A model generated the notes under the pieces. The model was given only the letters and a program-made list of their open reading frames with translations, was not told the origin of the DNA and searched no databases. The position numbers were made by a program, and so were the translations under genes. From NCBI GenBank assembly GCA_963748925.1, contig CAVVKG010000008.1:248001-312000 (forward strand): 64,000 nucleotides of DNA, in the 5' to 3' direction. The stretch comes from Cryomorpha sp963748925. GTDB taxonomy: Bacteria > Bacteroidota > Bacteroidia > Flavobacteriales_D > Cryomorphaceae. Below, in pieces: positions 1 to 9,666 of this stretch (positions are counted from its first letter, which is position 1; each line of letters starts with the position of its first letter).

Positions 1-905
1 TCCCTGGATTTCTATACCAATGGAATCCAGGCTCGTTATCTGGAGCAAATGTAGAACTCAATCCCAACTCAACTACAACCTATTCCATTACAGGAGTTTC
101 GTCGCTAGGTTGTTCTTCCGATACAACTTATACGCTAACAGTGCTGCCAATACCTGTGGCTGAGATTAGCGGAGCAGGGCAAATTTGCAATGGTTCTGAA
201 ATTACGCTAACAGCTTCTGCAAATATTCCGGGAACCTTGTTTATATGGAATACAGAAGACTCAGTTTCTCAGATTACTGTAGATCCAAGCACGACTTCAG
301 ATTACAGTGTTGTGGCTATTGCTGATAATTGCCCATCTCAACCCGCATTCGCTACAGTGACAGTTTATCAGGTTCCAATTGTTTATCCTCCGAACGATAC
401 CCTCGTGTGTCCTGCTGAGCCCGTAACTGTTTTTGCAGGTTCTAATGTTGTAGGTGGAAATTATTTTTGGACCCCGACTGAACAAACGGGTGATACAATT
501 ACTATTGATCCGGTAGTTGCCGGCTTCTATACTGTTTCTGTTGAAAGCAATGGATGTACTTCCGTAGAAAGATTCTTTAATGTAGGACTTCTGGAGACAT
601 GCGGTTGCGAATTGGTTATGCCAAATATTTTTACCCCAAACAGTGATGGTAAGAATGATACTTTCGGCCCTCTTGAAGATGACGAATGTGAGTACACCAA
701 TTTTACTCTAACTGTTTTCAATCGTTGGGGTAAAGAAGTGTTCTCAAGCTCAGAGAGCGGTAGCCGATGGGATGGGATGATTAACGATAACCAGGCTTCC
801 GAAGGAGTTTATTTTTGGACCTTTTCGTACGGATATACAGATAGAAGCTTACGCACCGGGAATAACAGTTTAAGTGGAGAAGTAAGCCTTTCCTTAGGAC
901 CTTAG
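1..905 (+). CDS. Secreted Ig-like/gliding-motility C-terminal protein, 5' truncated
   Basis: The frame is open from base 3 to the stop at 905, so this is the 3' end of a longer gene. The visible part holds at least two Ig-like beta-sandwich repeats (pattern 'C.GS..TLTAS....G..F.W', ending 'Y.V.A...C'). It ends in a type B T9SS sorting domain (CHU_C): 'MPNIFTPNSDGKNDTF', then 'FNRWGKEVF', 'WDG' and 'GVYFW'. Such proteins are exported by the type IX system and held at the cell surface, often as adhesins. No catalytic domain is visible in this part. The next gene, a similar surface protein, follows after about 150 bases. Confidence 0.85.
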   Translation, partial: PGFLYQWNPGSLSGANVELNPNSTTTYSITGVSSLGCSSDTTYTLTVLPIPVAEISGAGQICNGSEITLTASANIPGTLFIWNTEDSVSQITVDPSTTSDYSVVAIADNCPSQPAFATVTVYQVPIVYPPNDTLVCPAEPVTVFAGSNVVGGNYFWTPTEQTGDTITIDPVVAGFYTVSVESNGCTSVERFFNVGLLETCGCELVMPNIFTPNSDGKNDTFGPLEDDECEYTNFTLTVFNRWGKEVFSSSESGSRWDGMINDNQASEGVYFWTFSYGYTDRSLRTGNNSLSGEVSLSLGP

Positions 906-1056
906 TAGGAGATAAAGATGTTGATCAGTCGCTTTAAGTTGTTTGTTCCTCCTGATTACTGAAATGTTAAGATAAATAAGATGAAAACTTCAGCATAATT
1001 AATGAATTTAACCTTTAACTCTAATTCTATTTTCTAATCTAAATACGTATCATTCT

Positions 1057-4000
1057 ATGAAGAAAGCTCTACACAATTGGCTACTAAGTACTGCTAGTTT
1101 TTTAGTATTATTTTTCGTTCTCACGACAAGCTCGTATGGACAATTAACCCCGGCTTGTTCGCCTACTTATACTTCAGGTAGTTTTAACTGGAATATAAGT
1201 AATATTACAATTGGTAGTTTAAACCAGGGTATCAGCTATTTTAACCACGATTACACCGATCAATCATTCTCGGTAGTAGCTGGTGAGTCGAATGATATAT
1301 CTCTTACCTCCAGTGGGTTTTGCTCAGTAGGTGTGGCCGGAGACTGGAATAACGATGGTGATTTTGATGATGAAGGTGAAGTTATGGAGCTCGTTGATTA
1401 TCAGGCTGGTAATCCTCAGGTGTACGATTTCACTATGACTGTTCCAGGCTATGTTCTTACAGGGTCTTATCGCTTTAGAGCCTGGAATATTTATGCAAAC
1501 TCAGGTGAAGGCAATCCTATAGGCTCTCCATGCGGAACTTATGGGTATGGAAGCTGGTTTGATATGACTATTGATGTAACCAACAGTGCATCATGCCAAC
1601 CCCCAACAGGTGTTACAGTTACAGAAGTTCAAGCTTCATCTGCAGAAGCAGCATGGACAGCACCTGAAACTGCTCCTGAAGGATATGAATGGTCTGTTTT
1701 CTATATGGGAGATGACCCGGAAACCGCTACTCCTTTTGCTTCAGGTAATACTACTGAGACGATGGTGTCGCTGGCAAACCTTGATCCTTCCACTCAATAT
1801 CAATTTTACGTAATGTCAAATTGTGGAGCAGATGACAATAGTTTAATGAGTCTTCCGGTTTCTTTTTATACGCTGTGTGATGGCGTTCCAACTGCAGGTA
1901 CACCGGCATCCACAACAAGTTCGGTTTGTTCAGGCAACCAGTTTACTATTAATGTTGATGAAGTTGTTACAGCGGGTCCAGGCATTTCATACCAGTGGCA
2001 ATCATCTCCTGAAGGAGAAGAAAACTGGATGGATATAGATGGTGAAGCAGGACAGTCCATTTCCATAACTCAGGAAGCGGGTACTGATTACAGATACTAC
2101 GTGATTTGCTCGGGAAGTGAGGAAAGCGATACTTCGGCAGTGTTAAACATTGCTCAAAATCCAGCGAATGAATGCTATTGTACTCCAGGTAATACGAATA
2201 TGAACTTTAATGACGAAATCACGAATGTTACATTCGCTGGAATTGACAACAGTAGTTCAGGAAATGCAGACAACACAAATGGTTATGCAGACTATACCGG
2301 CACAGTAGCCGCAGCTCTGATACTACCCAGTTTGACATATGATTTTTCAGCAAACACAGGTAGTGGAGGTAATGAATATGTAAGCGTCTGGATAGATTAT
2401 AATTTTAACGGCGAGTTTGAAGAAAGCGAATATCAATTTATTGGAAACGGAAACAATACAACAGTTACTGCTCAAATAACAGTTCCTTTTGGCACAGCTC
2501 CGGGCACAACTAGAATGCGTGTTCGGGCCAGATATAATACTGAAGTAGGTTCTGATAACGCCTGTACTGGATATACTTACGGAGAGACTGAAGATTATTT
2601 AGTTACTATTCAGGCACTTGAACCTTGTGAAGGTGCGCCGGAACCAGGGATGACCATCGCTTCAATCGATTCTGTATGTGCAGGAGGTGCAATAGTTAAT
2701 TTCACATTGGAAGACGATTATACAAGTTTTTCAGAAATTGAATACCAATGGTTAATAAACTCAGGCGATGGATGGATGCCCATTGAAAACGAAACGATTT
2801 TTGAAGCTACTTATAATGTAACAGAAACAAGCTGGTTTAGATGCGAATTAACTTGTGTTACTTCTGGTGAGTCAGCTTTTTCGGATTCAACTTTGGTTGA
2901 TGTTATTCCATTGCCGGATGTAGCAGTTGATCCTACAGGTTTCGCACTATGTGAAGGTGGATCTGCTGTGTTAAATGCTACCGGAGCAGAAACTTACACG
3001 TGGTCGCCAGCAGCTGGCTTAACAGCTACTACGGGTGCGTCTGTTCAAGCAAATCCTACGAATTCAACGAGTTATACAGTTACCGGAACCAGTGAATATG
3101 GTTGCGTAAACACAGCAGTTGCTACTGTTGCTCCTATTAGTCAGGTAGCTATTTCGGCGATACCAAACCAAACCGGATTCTGTGAACCAGGTGATTTAGT
3201 TACAGTTGCCCTCGAAGGAGTTCCTGATGGCATTTCAGGAGGAGGAAACTGGTCCTACCAGTGGATGGATGCAAATGGAAATGAGGTACAGCCTTTTAGT
3301 CCAATTTCAAATTTCTCTGTCACACCGGATACTGCTGGAAACTATTCTTATTCAGTAAATATGGTGGCGTCTTCTTGTAATGAAGATACTCTCTTCAGTA
3401 TTGGTCAGGTGAGTTTTACAGTAGGTTTTGGTGCCGATGCCGACCTTACGATGATTAACTGTAACCAGCCAACAGGAATTATTTCATTGCAGAATACATT
3501 TGGTTTGATGACTGATTCATTGATCTATGGAAATGATTTCTCAATTCCTTTTGAAGAAATTGAAGGAGACTCAGTTCTTTTATCAGGTGATGCTCACATT
3601 GAGGATGGAAGGTTAGTACTTACCGATTCTCAACAAGGGGTTCAAGGTAGATACTACCAGTATGTGGATGTTCCAGCTAATTTTGGTGGAATGGATGTTT
3701 CTTTTGACCTTACTGCCGACCAGCCAATCAATAATTTTGGAACTGGTGGAGGCGATGGTCTTGCATTTAGTTTCGGTGATGATATTGAAACTGCCGGAAC
3801 CAACAATCCGCATAATGGTTCAGGAACCAAACTGAGATTAGCATTCGATGCAGCTGACAACGGTTCAAATCAAAGAGGTATCTATTTGGTTTATGGTTAC
3901 AATAGTGGAAATAATATTCCAACAAACGATCCGAGTGTTGTGGCTTACTCAGCCAATATGTCATGGAAGGTTCAAACAGATTTACCTGTTCATTTTTCAA

Positions 4001-5061
4001 TCAATGCTCAGGGAAGAGCTACACTTACAGTTGATGGAGTGATTATTTTCAACGGCGTACAAATGCCTGAGGCCTACATGAATGCTAACAAGAGTGAGTG
4101 GATTACAGGTTTCTCAGCAGCAACTGGTGGAGATGCCCTACGCCATGCAGTTGATAATGTAGCAATCAACCTGAGCGTACTTGAGTACGGAATTACTGCA
4201 GAATCTGAGACTACTCCGCCATCTGAATGGCAGATCAACAGTGAATTCAATGACCTTGAAGAAGGAACTTACAATATCTGGATGAACAGTACGGATGCGG
4301 GTTGTAACAGTATGGTAGGTACTTACACGATTGAGAATATCAATCCTGTGGTTGAGATCGATACGCCAATTAATATTTGTGCCGGTGACAGCGCAGTAAT
4401 TGATGCTGGTAATCCAGGCGACATGTATTCATGGAGCAACGGTGAAACCACCCAAACTATTACAGTGTATGACGCCGGAAACTATGCCGTACTCGTTACA
4501 GATACTGCTAATTGTTTTGATCTGGCTTCAGTTGCTGTTAATATTACAAACCCATCTGCAGTAGAAGGTATCAATTCGGTGTTTATTGAAGAAGGAACCT
4601 ATTTGCTTTCTGCGGTTAATCCAACATACACAGATACTTATAGTTGGGATTTTGGTGATGGTCAAACAGAGGTTACTCAGGTGCCAACAGTAGAGCATTT
4701 TTATGCAAACGAAGGAAGTTTCACAGTAACACTTACTGTATCATCTGATTTTGGCTGTAGCGACTCTACTGTAGTTGGTTTAGTTGATGTGATTTCGAGT
4801 ATTGAAGAAACTGCTGCAGAAGCCGGACTTTCAGTATACCCTAATCCTACCTCGAATACCTTGTATTTAAGTAATACAGGAAAAAACTTTGTAAAGCAAA
4901 TCCAAATATTGGATGCTACCGGAAAAGAGGTTAAAGATTTAGCAATTCAAGGCAACACAACTGTGGAAATTGACGTCAATACATTGAGAAACGGAATTTA
5001 TATTCTTCGTATCAATGCAGAAAACGCTATTTACCATACTAGATTCGTTATTGCCAACTAA
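1057..5061 (+). CDS. Large T9SS surface protein with GEVED, FN3, L-type lectin-like and PKD domains
   Basis: A 1334-residue protein with a signal peptide ending near '...SYGQ' (residues 1-28). Domains in order: GEVED ('VAGDWNNDGDFDDEGEV', about 85-175), fibronectin III (about 180-272), Ig-like (about 275-370), a second GEVED ('WIDYNFNGEFEESEYQF' to 'YGETEDYLV', about 375-525), further Ig-like repeats, a concanavalin-type/L-type lectin-like domain (about 820-1045, with 'GGGDGLAFSFGDD'), another Ig-like repeat, a PKD domain ('YSWDFGDGQT', near 1195) and a type A T9SS sorting domain ('LSVYPNPTSNTLYLS', from about 1257). The architecture suggests a glycan-binding adhesin; the ligand cannot be told. 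The start at 1057 gives a clean signal peptide. Confidence 0.88.
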   Translation: MKKALHNWLLSTASFLVLFFVLTTSSYGQLTPACSPTYTSGSFNWNISNITIGSLNQGISYFNHDYTDQSFSVVAGESNDISLTSSGFCSVGVAGDWNNDGDFDDEGEVMELVDYQAGNPQVYDFTMTVPGYVLTGSYRFRAWNIYANSGEGNPIGSPCGTYGYGSWFDMTIDVTNSASCQPPTGVTVTEVQASSAEAAWTAPETAPEGYEWSVFYMGDDPETATPFASGNTTETMVSLANLDPSTQYQFYVMSNCGADDNSLMSLPVSFYTLCDGVPTAGTPASTTSSVCSGNQFTINVDEVVTAGPGISYQWQSSPEGEENWMDIDGEAGQSISITQEAGTDYRYYVICSGSEESDTSAVLNIAQNPANECYCTPGNTNMNFNDEITNVTFAGIDNSSSGNADNTNGYADYTGTVAAALILPSLTYDFSANTGSGGNEYVSVWIDYNFNGEFEESEYQFIGNGNNTTVTAQITVPFGTAPGTTRMRVRARYNTEVGSDNACTGYTYGETEDYLVTIQALEPCEGAPEPGMTIASIDSVCAGGAIVNFTLEDDYTSFSEIEYQWLINSGDGWMPIENETIFEATYNVTETSWFRCELTCVTSGESAFSDSTLVDVIPLPDVAVDPTGFALCEGGSAVLNATGAETYTWSPAAGLTATTGASVQANPTNSTSYTVTGTSEYGCVNTAVATVAPISQVAISAIPNQTGFCEPGDLVTVALEGVPDGISGGGNWSYQWMDANGNEVQPFSPISNFSVTPDTAGNYSYSVNMVASSCNEDTLFSIGQVSFTVGFGADADLTMINCNQPTGIISLQNTFGLMTDSLIYGNDFSIPFEEIEGDSVLLSGDAHIEDGRLVLTDSQQGVQGRYYQYVDVPANFGGMDVSFDLTADQPINNFGTGGGDGLAFSFGDDIETAGTNNPHNGSGTKLRLAFDAADNGSNQRGIYLVYGYNSGNNIPTNDPSVVAYSANMSWKVQTDLPVHFSINAQGRATLTVDGVIIFNGVQMPEAYMNANKSEWITGFSAATGGDALRHAVDNVAINLSVLEYGITAESETTPPSEWQINSEFNDLEEGTYNIWMNSTDAGCNSMVGTYTIENINPVVEIDTPINICAGDSAVIDAGNPGDMYSWSNGETTQTITVYDAGNYAVLVTDTANCFDLASVAVNITNPSAVEGINSVFIEEGTYLLSAVNPTYTDTYSWDFGDGQTEVTQVPTVEHFYANEGSFTVTLTVSSDFGCSDSTVVGLVDVISSIEETAAEAGLSVYPNPTSNTLYLSNTGKNFVKQIQILDATGKEVKDLAIQGNTTVEIDVNTLRNGIYILRINAENAIYHTRFVIAN

Positions 5062-5083
5062 GTTTAATTACAAATATTTAATG

Positions 5084-5125
5084 AACCACCGATTTTTACC
5101 GAAATGTTTGAATCGGTGGTTTTTT
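5084..5125 (+). terminator. Rho-independent terminator after the lectin-like surface protein
   Basis: An 11-bp perfect stem (AACCACCGATT / AATCGGTGGTT) with a 16-nt loop is followed directly by a run of T. It sits 22 bases after the stop at 5061 and ends just before the ATG at 5132, which separates the two surface-protein genes transcriptionally and argues against the longer upstream start of the next frame. Confidence 0.85.
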
Positions 5126-5131
5126 ACTAAA

Positions 5132-7723
5132 ATGAGATATATACTCGAACGCATATTGTTTTTTCTCATTGTATTTGCAACTACTGCTGTAAATGCTCAG
5201 GACTGCAATTTTGATTTTGATCTGGGTGCAGATGTAGTTCTTACATGCGGTCAAACCTATACTATTCAAGCTCCTCCTGGTTTTGATTCATATTTATGGA
5301 GCACCGGCTCTACGGCCGAAAGTATTTCTGTGAGCCAAACAGGTACTTATTCTTGCACCATATCTTCTGCTCTCGGCAGCATAATTACAAATGGTGATTT
5401 TTCTGCAGGCGATACCGATTTTACTACCGATTATAATAATGGCACAGGAGGTGCTTATGGTCTTTTATCAACAGAAGGAGAGTATGCAGTTACATCAAAT
5501 TCTTCTCTGGTTCATAATGATTTTGCAAATTGTTTAGATCACACTACCGGCCTTCCCGCAGGAAGCTTTTTTGTGGCTAATGGCGCAAATTTGCCGGGAA
5601 CCGTGGTCTGGGAACAAACGGTTCCAGTAACACCTAATACGGATTATCTGTTTTCAGCCTGGTTTATGTCAGTCGTTTCAGGAAGCCCAGCTGAGTTTAG
5701 CTTCATAGTAGATGGAGTAGTAATCGGCAGCCCATTTCAAATACAAAATACAACGTGTATGTGGCAGAATTTTTTAGCTTCATACAATTCTGGTCCTAAT
5801 ACCAGTATTACCATTGGAATTTTAAATAATAACATCAATGGTTCCGGTAATGATTTTGCGATTGACGATATTTCCTTCTCACCTACCTGTACTTATACCG
5901 ATGAAGTTCAAGTTACAGGTGCTTCTCAGCCTGTATTAACCCTTACAGACGATACCACCATTTGCGATGGTGAAAGCATAACTCTCCAGGCTTCAAGCGA
6001 TATACCGGGAAGCACCTTTACATGGGTGCCCGGCTTTACCAATGGCGATGAGCTTACAATTTCTCCTACAGGTACAGTTCAATACACAGTGGTTACTACA
6101 TCGCCAGAAGGCTGTAATTCGCTACAACAAACGGTTACCGTTACAATAACATCTCCCGACGATTATACTTTAAATGTTCCACCTAATTTTTCTGTCTGCG
6201 AAGGCGATCCTGTTAATCTTACCTTTCCAGCCGCCACGTCGGGGACTTATGCATGGAGCCCTCCGGAATTTCTCGATGACCCAAATTCCGCAAACCCAGA
6301 GGCAATGGTTAGTGAAACTACTGCGTTTACTGTAGTTTATACAGATGTTTGCGGCGATGAGCAGGAAGCTACTACCGTAGTAGATGTATTAGGTGGAGAA
6401 TTAGATCTTGGAAATGCCATTAGTATTTGCGAGGGTACTGATTATCAAATCACACTTCCAGCAGGTCCCAATTATATCTGGCAGGATGGTTCTACCGGAA
6501 ACACCTACACAATAACTGAAACGGGCCTCTACGAGGCTGAGGCTTTTATTGGAAATTGTCAGGCAACCGGTTCCGTTTTCGCCACGGTAAATCCCGCTCC
6601 TGAAATTCCGGATATTGATGATGAAACCATCTGCGAAGGCGAGAGCATTACTGTTGATTTGTCGGAATATAATTATGCGTTCACATGGAATGATGGGAAC
6701 ACAAACCCGATTAGAACATTAACCAATCCTGGAAATTACACGGTTGAAGCATCGGTAGGAACCTGCACTGACGAAAGCAGTTTTCTACTTAACGTTGTTC
6801 CACTTCCACAAATTAATTTGGGTGAAACTATTGCTATATGTTCCGATAATGAGGCAGCTCTAAGTGTAAATGTTCCTAATGCTGATGTGAGTTGGAGCAC
6901 CGGCGAAACAAGTCAGCAAATATTTGTTTCACAAGGCGGCGTTTATTCGGTAACAGTTACCTTAAACGGATGTACATCAACAGACGATGTGTTAGTTTTA
7001 GAAAGCGAAATTCCGGACATAAGTATTTCCGGCGATGAATCAATCTGTGCTGGTGAGTCTAAAACACTTTCTGCAACTCCAAATCCCGATTATAACTACG
7101 AATGGAGTACCGGTGAAACCACTGTTTCTATCACAATTACTTCGGGTGGCACTTACAGTGTTACAGCCACAAATCAGTCGGGAGGGTGCTCTTCCGAGGA
7201 TGAAATAGAAGTGGGAAATCTACCTGCGCCGCGTCTTATTTTACCCGATACGGTGACCTTCTGTAAGGGCAAGTCTCGAACTGTATTGGCTTCTGTGAAT
7301 TCAGGAGATTCGGTAGTTTGGGATAATGGAACTGCCGGCAGATACTTGAATATCACAGAACCGGGAATTTATACAGCTTCAACTTACAGCGTCTGCGGAG
7401 TCGCACAAAAATCAGTCGAGGCTATACAAGAAGATTGTAGTTCTACTTTATATATTCCCTCTGCTTTTACCCCTGATGGCGATGGTCTGAATGATATCTT
7501 CAAGGCTGAAGGATACAATATTGAGTCATTTAAAATCTGGATTTTTAATCGATGGGGTACACTTCTTTTTTATTCAGATAACATCGATCAGGGCTGGAAT
7601 GGAAGCGATTCATCAGTTGATTACTTTGTGCCTTCCGGCGAATACCCTTATAAAGTAGAAGTGAAATACGACAAAAGTATGGATGCTGAAATAGTGCGAG
7701 GAAGTGTAACAGTGGTCAGATAA
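5132..7723 (+). CDS. T9SS type B surface protein with CBM-like and Ig-like repeats
   Basis: An 863-residue secreted protein. The open frame runs back to 5015, but the ATG at 5132 begins a proper signal peptide (MRYILERILFFLIVF... NAQ) and lies after a terminator, so it is preferred. Near residues 87-253 is a jelly-roll, carbohydrate-binding-like module (starts 'NGDFSAGDTDF', ends 'FAIDDISFSP'). Then come about six Ig-like repeats of the 'C.G....L....Y.WSTGET...I.V...G.Y.V' type. The last 95 residues are a CHU_C type B T9SS sorting domain ('IPSAFTPDGDGLNDIF', 'FNRWGTLLF', 'WNGS', 'PYKVEVKY'). It has the same type of C-terminal sorting domain as the gene at the left edge of the window. Confidence 0.87.
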   Translation: MRYILERILFFLIVFATTAVNAQDCNFDFDLGADVVLTCGQTYTIQAPPGFDSYLWSTGSTAESISVSQTGTYSCTISSALGSIITNGDFSAGDTDFTTDYNNGTGGAYGLLSTEGEYAVTSNSSLVHNDFANCLDHTTGLPAGSFFVANGANLPGTVVWEQTVPVTPNTDYLFSAWFMSVVSGSPAEFSFIVDGVVIGSPFQIQNTTCMWQNFLASYNSGPNTSITIGILNNNINGSGNDFAIDDISFSPTCTYTDEVQVTGASQPVLTLTDDTTICDGESITLQASSDIPGSTFTWVPGFTNGDELTISPTGTVQYTVVTTSPEGCNSLQQTVTVTITSPDDYTLNVPPNFSVCEGDPVNLTFPAATSGTYAWSPPEFLDDPNSANPEAMVSETTAFTVVYTDVCGDEQEATTVVDVLGGELDLGNAISICEGTDYQITLPAGPNYIWQDGSTGNTYTITETGLYEAEAFIGNCQATGSVFATVNPAPEIPDIDDETICEGESITVDLSEYNYAFTWNDGNTNPIRTLTNPGNYTVEASVGTCTDESSFLLNVVPLPQINLGETIAICSDNEAALSVNVPNADVSWSTGETSQQIFVSQGGVYSVTVTLNGCTSTDDVLVLESEIPDISISGDESICAGESKTLSATPNPDYNYEWSTGETTVSITITSGGTYSVTATNQSGGCSSEDEIEVGNLPAPRLILPDTVTFCKGKSRTVLASVNSGDSVVWDNGTAGRYLNITEPGIYTASTYSVCGVAQKSVEAIQEDCSSTLYIPSAFTPDGDGLNDIFKAEGYNIESFKIWIFNRWGTLLFYSDNIDQGWNGSDSSVDYFVPSGEYPYKVEVKYDKSMDAEIVRGSVTVVR

Positions 7724-7793
7724 TCTTCTTGCTTTTCTCTTTAGTGAATTCCTTTGTGTAAGCTTATTTGATAACTCGGATGTGATTTTTCTC

Positions 7794-8552
7794 CTAAAGC
7801 GTGAAATAAAAATCATCCACATTCTGCCGGTAATCCTCGTACTTCTCCTTATTGAAAATAAAAAACTGCGCCGGCTTATGCGGCACGCCCACTTGCTTTT
7901 CTTCGAGTGGAACCAGGAAACTCATTTTGAGAATTTTACGTCTGAAGTTTCTTTTGTCCAGCTCGGTATTTAAGATGGCTTCGTAGAGATGCTGGAGTTG
8001 ACCTAAGGTGAATTTTTCTGGTAACAATTCAAAGCCAAGTGGTTGATACTTGCTCTTAAACTTCAGTTCTTTTAAGGCGGTTTGGATTATTTCGAGGTGA
8101 TCGAATCCCAGTTCTGGCAGATTGTCCACATCATGCCAAAATGCTTCCTTCGCAAAACTGCTCGCTTGAAGTTGGTATTGATCCGAGCGAATGAGCGAGT
8201 AATAGGCCACGGTGATTACGCGCGCATCTGGTTCAGCGCGAATTGATTTCAACCATTCCAAATCAGATTCTTTTGTGAGTCTATCCGGGTCGCCAAAAGA
8301 ACCAAACTGCTCAAGAAAAATGTCTTGTAATCCGGTTAGCTCCTGTAGAACGCGTTGTGCAGCCTGGTCAAGATTCTCATCATTCCGAATAAGGTTTCCC
8401 GGAAGGGCATAAACCTTTTCAGACTTATCTGAGGGTTGCTGACCTCTGTCAATTAATAAAACTTTCAGTTTTTCTGTGTCAAATCCAAAAATTACGCAGT
8501 CTGCGGAGACATTAGGATTAAGTTTTATTTCTGTTCCGGATTGTAGAGGCAT
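7794..8552 (-). CDS. NrtR-like regulator: degenerate Nudix domain plus winged helix
   Basis: A 252-residue protein with an N-terminal Nudix fold ('SADCVIFGFDTEKLKVLLIDRG') and a C-terminal region suited to the winged-helix DNA-binding part of the NrtR family ('LQHLYEAILNTELDKRNFRRKILKM'). The Nudix box is damaged: in 'GNLIRNDENLDQAAQRVLQE' the normal RE pair reads RV and the EE pair reads EL, so hydrolase activity is unlikely and an effector-sensing role more likely. In Bacteroidota such proteins are known to control sugar or NAD metabolism. It diverges from pfkA across 111 bp carrying a palindrome (8626-8646). The frame extends to a TTG at 8594; the ATG at 8552 is preferred because the conserved fold begins soon after. 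The regulatory role is inferred. Confidence 0.8.
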   Translation of the reverse strand: MPLQSGTEIKLNPNVSADCVIFGFDTEKLKVLLIDRGQQPSDKSEKVYALPGNLIRNDENLDQAAQRVLQELTGLQDIFLEQFGSFGDPDRLTKESDLEWLKSIRAEPDARVITVAYYSLIRSDQYQLQASSFAKEAFWHDVDNLPELGFDHLEIIQTALKELKFKSKYQPLGFELLPEKFTLGQLQHLYEAILNTELDKRNFRRKILKMSFLVPLEEKQVGVPHKPAQFFIFNKEKYEDYRQNVDDFYFTL

Positions 8553-8608
8553 ATTAAGGATTTTGTTTCTTTGCAAAGCTGGCAAAAATATCAATAAATT
8601 ATTGTTTT

Positions 8609-8640
8609 TTTGTTGTCACTACACCTAAGTGTTATCTTTA
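8609..8640 (+). promoter_or_regulatory. Candidate pfkA promoter (Bacteroidota -33/-7 type)
   Basis: TTTG (8609-8612), 20 bases, then TATCTTTA (8633-8640), matching the Bacteroidota consensus TTTG-N19..21-TAnnTTTG in all but the last base. The predicted start of transcription, near 8647, lies 17 bases ahead of the pfkA ATG. Confidence 0.5.
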
Positions 8641-8646
8641 CACTTT
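8626..8646. promoter_or_regulatory. Candidate operator, site 1 of 3 (TTAGTGT-N7-ACACTAA-like)
   Basis: A perfect 6-bp inverted repeat, AAGTGT-TATCTTT-ACACTT, lies between the divergent NrtR-like gene and pfkA. The pfkA -7 element sits inside the 7-base spacer, so a bound protein would block the promoter. The same arms with the same spacing occur at 22391-22411 and 25820-25840. Confidence 0.55.
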
Positions 8647-8663
8647 CAAATTTATACATTTCT

Positions 8664-9644
8664 ATGGGATCAATTCGAAAAATTGCAGTATTCACCTCCG
8701 GGGGAGACTCTCCTGGCATGAATGCCGCGGTTAGAGCTGTGGTGCGAACCGCTATTTTCAACGACCTGCAAGTTGCGGGAATTTTCAGAGGCTTCGAGGG
8801 ATTAATTGAGGGTGATATTGAGCCTCTCTCAGCTCGCTCGGTGAATCATATTTTGCAACGAGGAGGCACAATTTTGAAATCTGCGCGCAGTAAGGATTTT
8901 AGAACAAAAGCAGGACGAGAGAAAGCCTACGAAAAGCTCAAGTCAAATGGAATTGATGCCGTGGTAGCCATCGGTGGTGACGGAACTTTTACCGGGGCAC
9001 ATATTTTTAATAAGGAATTTGACTTTCCCTTTATCGGCATTCCGGGAACGATTGATAACGACCTTGTGGGTAGTGATTTTACTATTGGATTTGATACTGC
9101 CTTGAATACCGTGATTGATGCTGTAGATAAAATTCGTGATACAGCCGCTTCACATAATCGCCTTTTCTTTGTAGAGGTAATGGGTAGAGATGCCGGATTC
9201 ATTGCAGCCCACGCGGGTGTAGCTTCCGGAGCATTGGCGGTGCTTATTCCTGAAAGAAATATGTCGATAGAAGATTTGGTAGAGCGACTAAGAGAAGCCC
9301 GTCGACACAATAAAACGTCAAGCATTGTAATAGTTGCCGAAGGCGGGAAGAGCGGAAATGCCTCTGAAATTGCTGATAAGGTAAATGAACTCGCCCCCTA
9401 TTATGAAACGAAGGTTACCATTCTAGGTCATATTCAAAGAGGAGGAAGTCCATCTTGTTTTGATAGAAACTTAGCCAGCAGGCTGGGTGTAGCCGCCGTT
9501 GAACACCTTCTAAAAGGCGATCGTGACTGCATGGTAGGTATGATCAATCAAAAGATTGTTCTGACCCCATTTGCGGAAGCAATATCCGATAAGTTAACTA
9601 TTGATCCTGAATTGATTCGGATTGCTGACATACTCTCAATTTAA
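8664..9644 (+). CDS. pfkA: ATP-dependent 6-phosphofructokinase
   Basis: A 326-residue enzyme that phosphorylates fructose 6-phosphate to fructose 1,6-bisphosphate in glycolysis. The frame extends to 8610, but the ATG at 8664 (MGSIRKIAVFTSGGDSPGMNA) matches the family start and follows the promoter. Visible motifs are 'TSGGDSPGMNAAVRAVV' (ATP site), 'GGDGTFTGA', 'PGTIDNDL' (catalytic Asp), 'MGRDAGFIAAHAG' and 'LGHIQRGGSPSCFDR'. The glycines in GGDG and PGTIDND indicate ATP rather than pyrophosphate as donor (PPi enzymes have GGDD and PKTIDND). It is the first gene of the sugar operon, and fbaA and pgi follow in the same run. Confidence 0.95.
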   Translation: MGSIRKIAVFTSGGDSPGMNAAVRAVVRTAIFNDLQVAGIFRGFEGLIEGDIEPLSARSVNHILQRGGTILKSARSKDFRTKAGREKAYEKLKSNGIDAVVAIGGDGTFTGAHIFNKEFDFPFIGIPGTIDNDLVGSDFTIGFDTALNTVIDAVDKIRDTAASHNRLFFVEVMGRDAGFIAAHAGVASGALAVLIPERNMSIEDLVERLREARRHNKTSSIVIVAEGGKSGNASEIADKVNELAPYYETKVTILGHIQRGGSPSCFDRNLASRLGVAAVEHLLKGDRDCMVGMINQKIVLTPFAEAISDKLTIDPELIRIADILSI

Positions 9645-9666
9645 TATTAACATAAAGAAATCATAT

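Noticed and set aside
5015..5131. Longer N-terminus for the surface protein at 5132
   Set aside because: It would start inside the previous gene, run through a strong terminator, and push the signal peptide to residue 40.
8610..8663. Longer N-terminus for pfkA
   Set aside because: It covers the promoter and operator and is not part of the family; the ATG at 8664 matches the conserved start.
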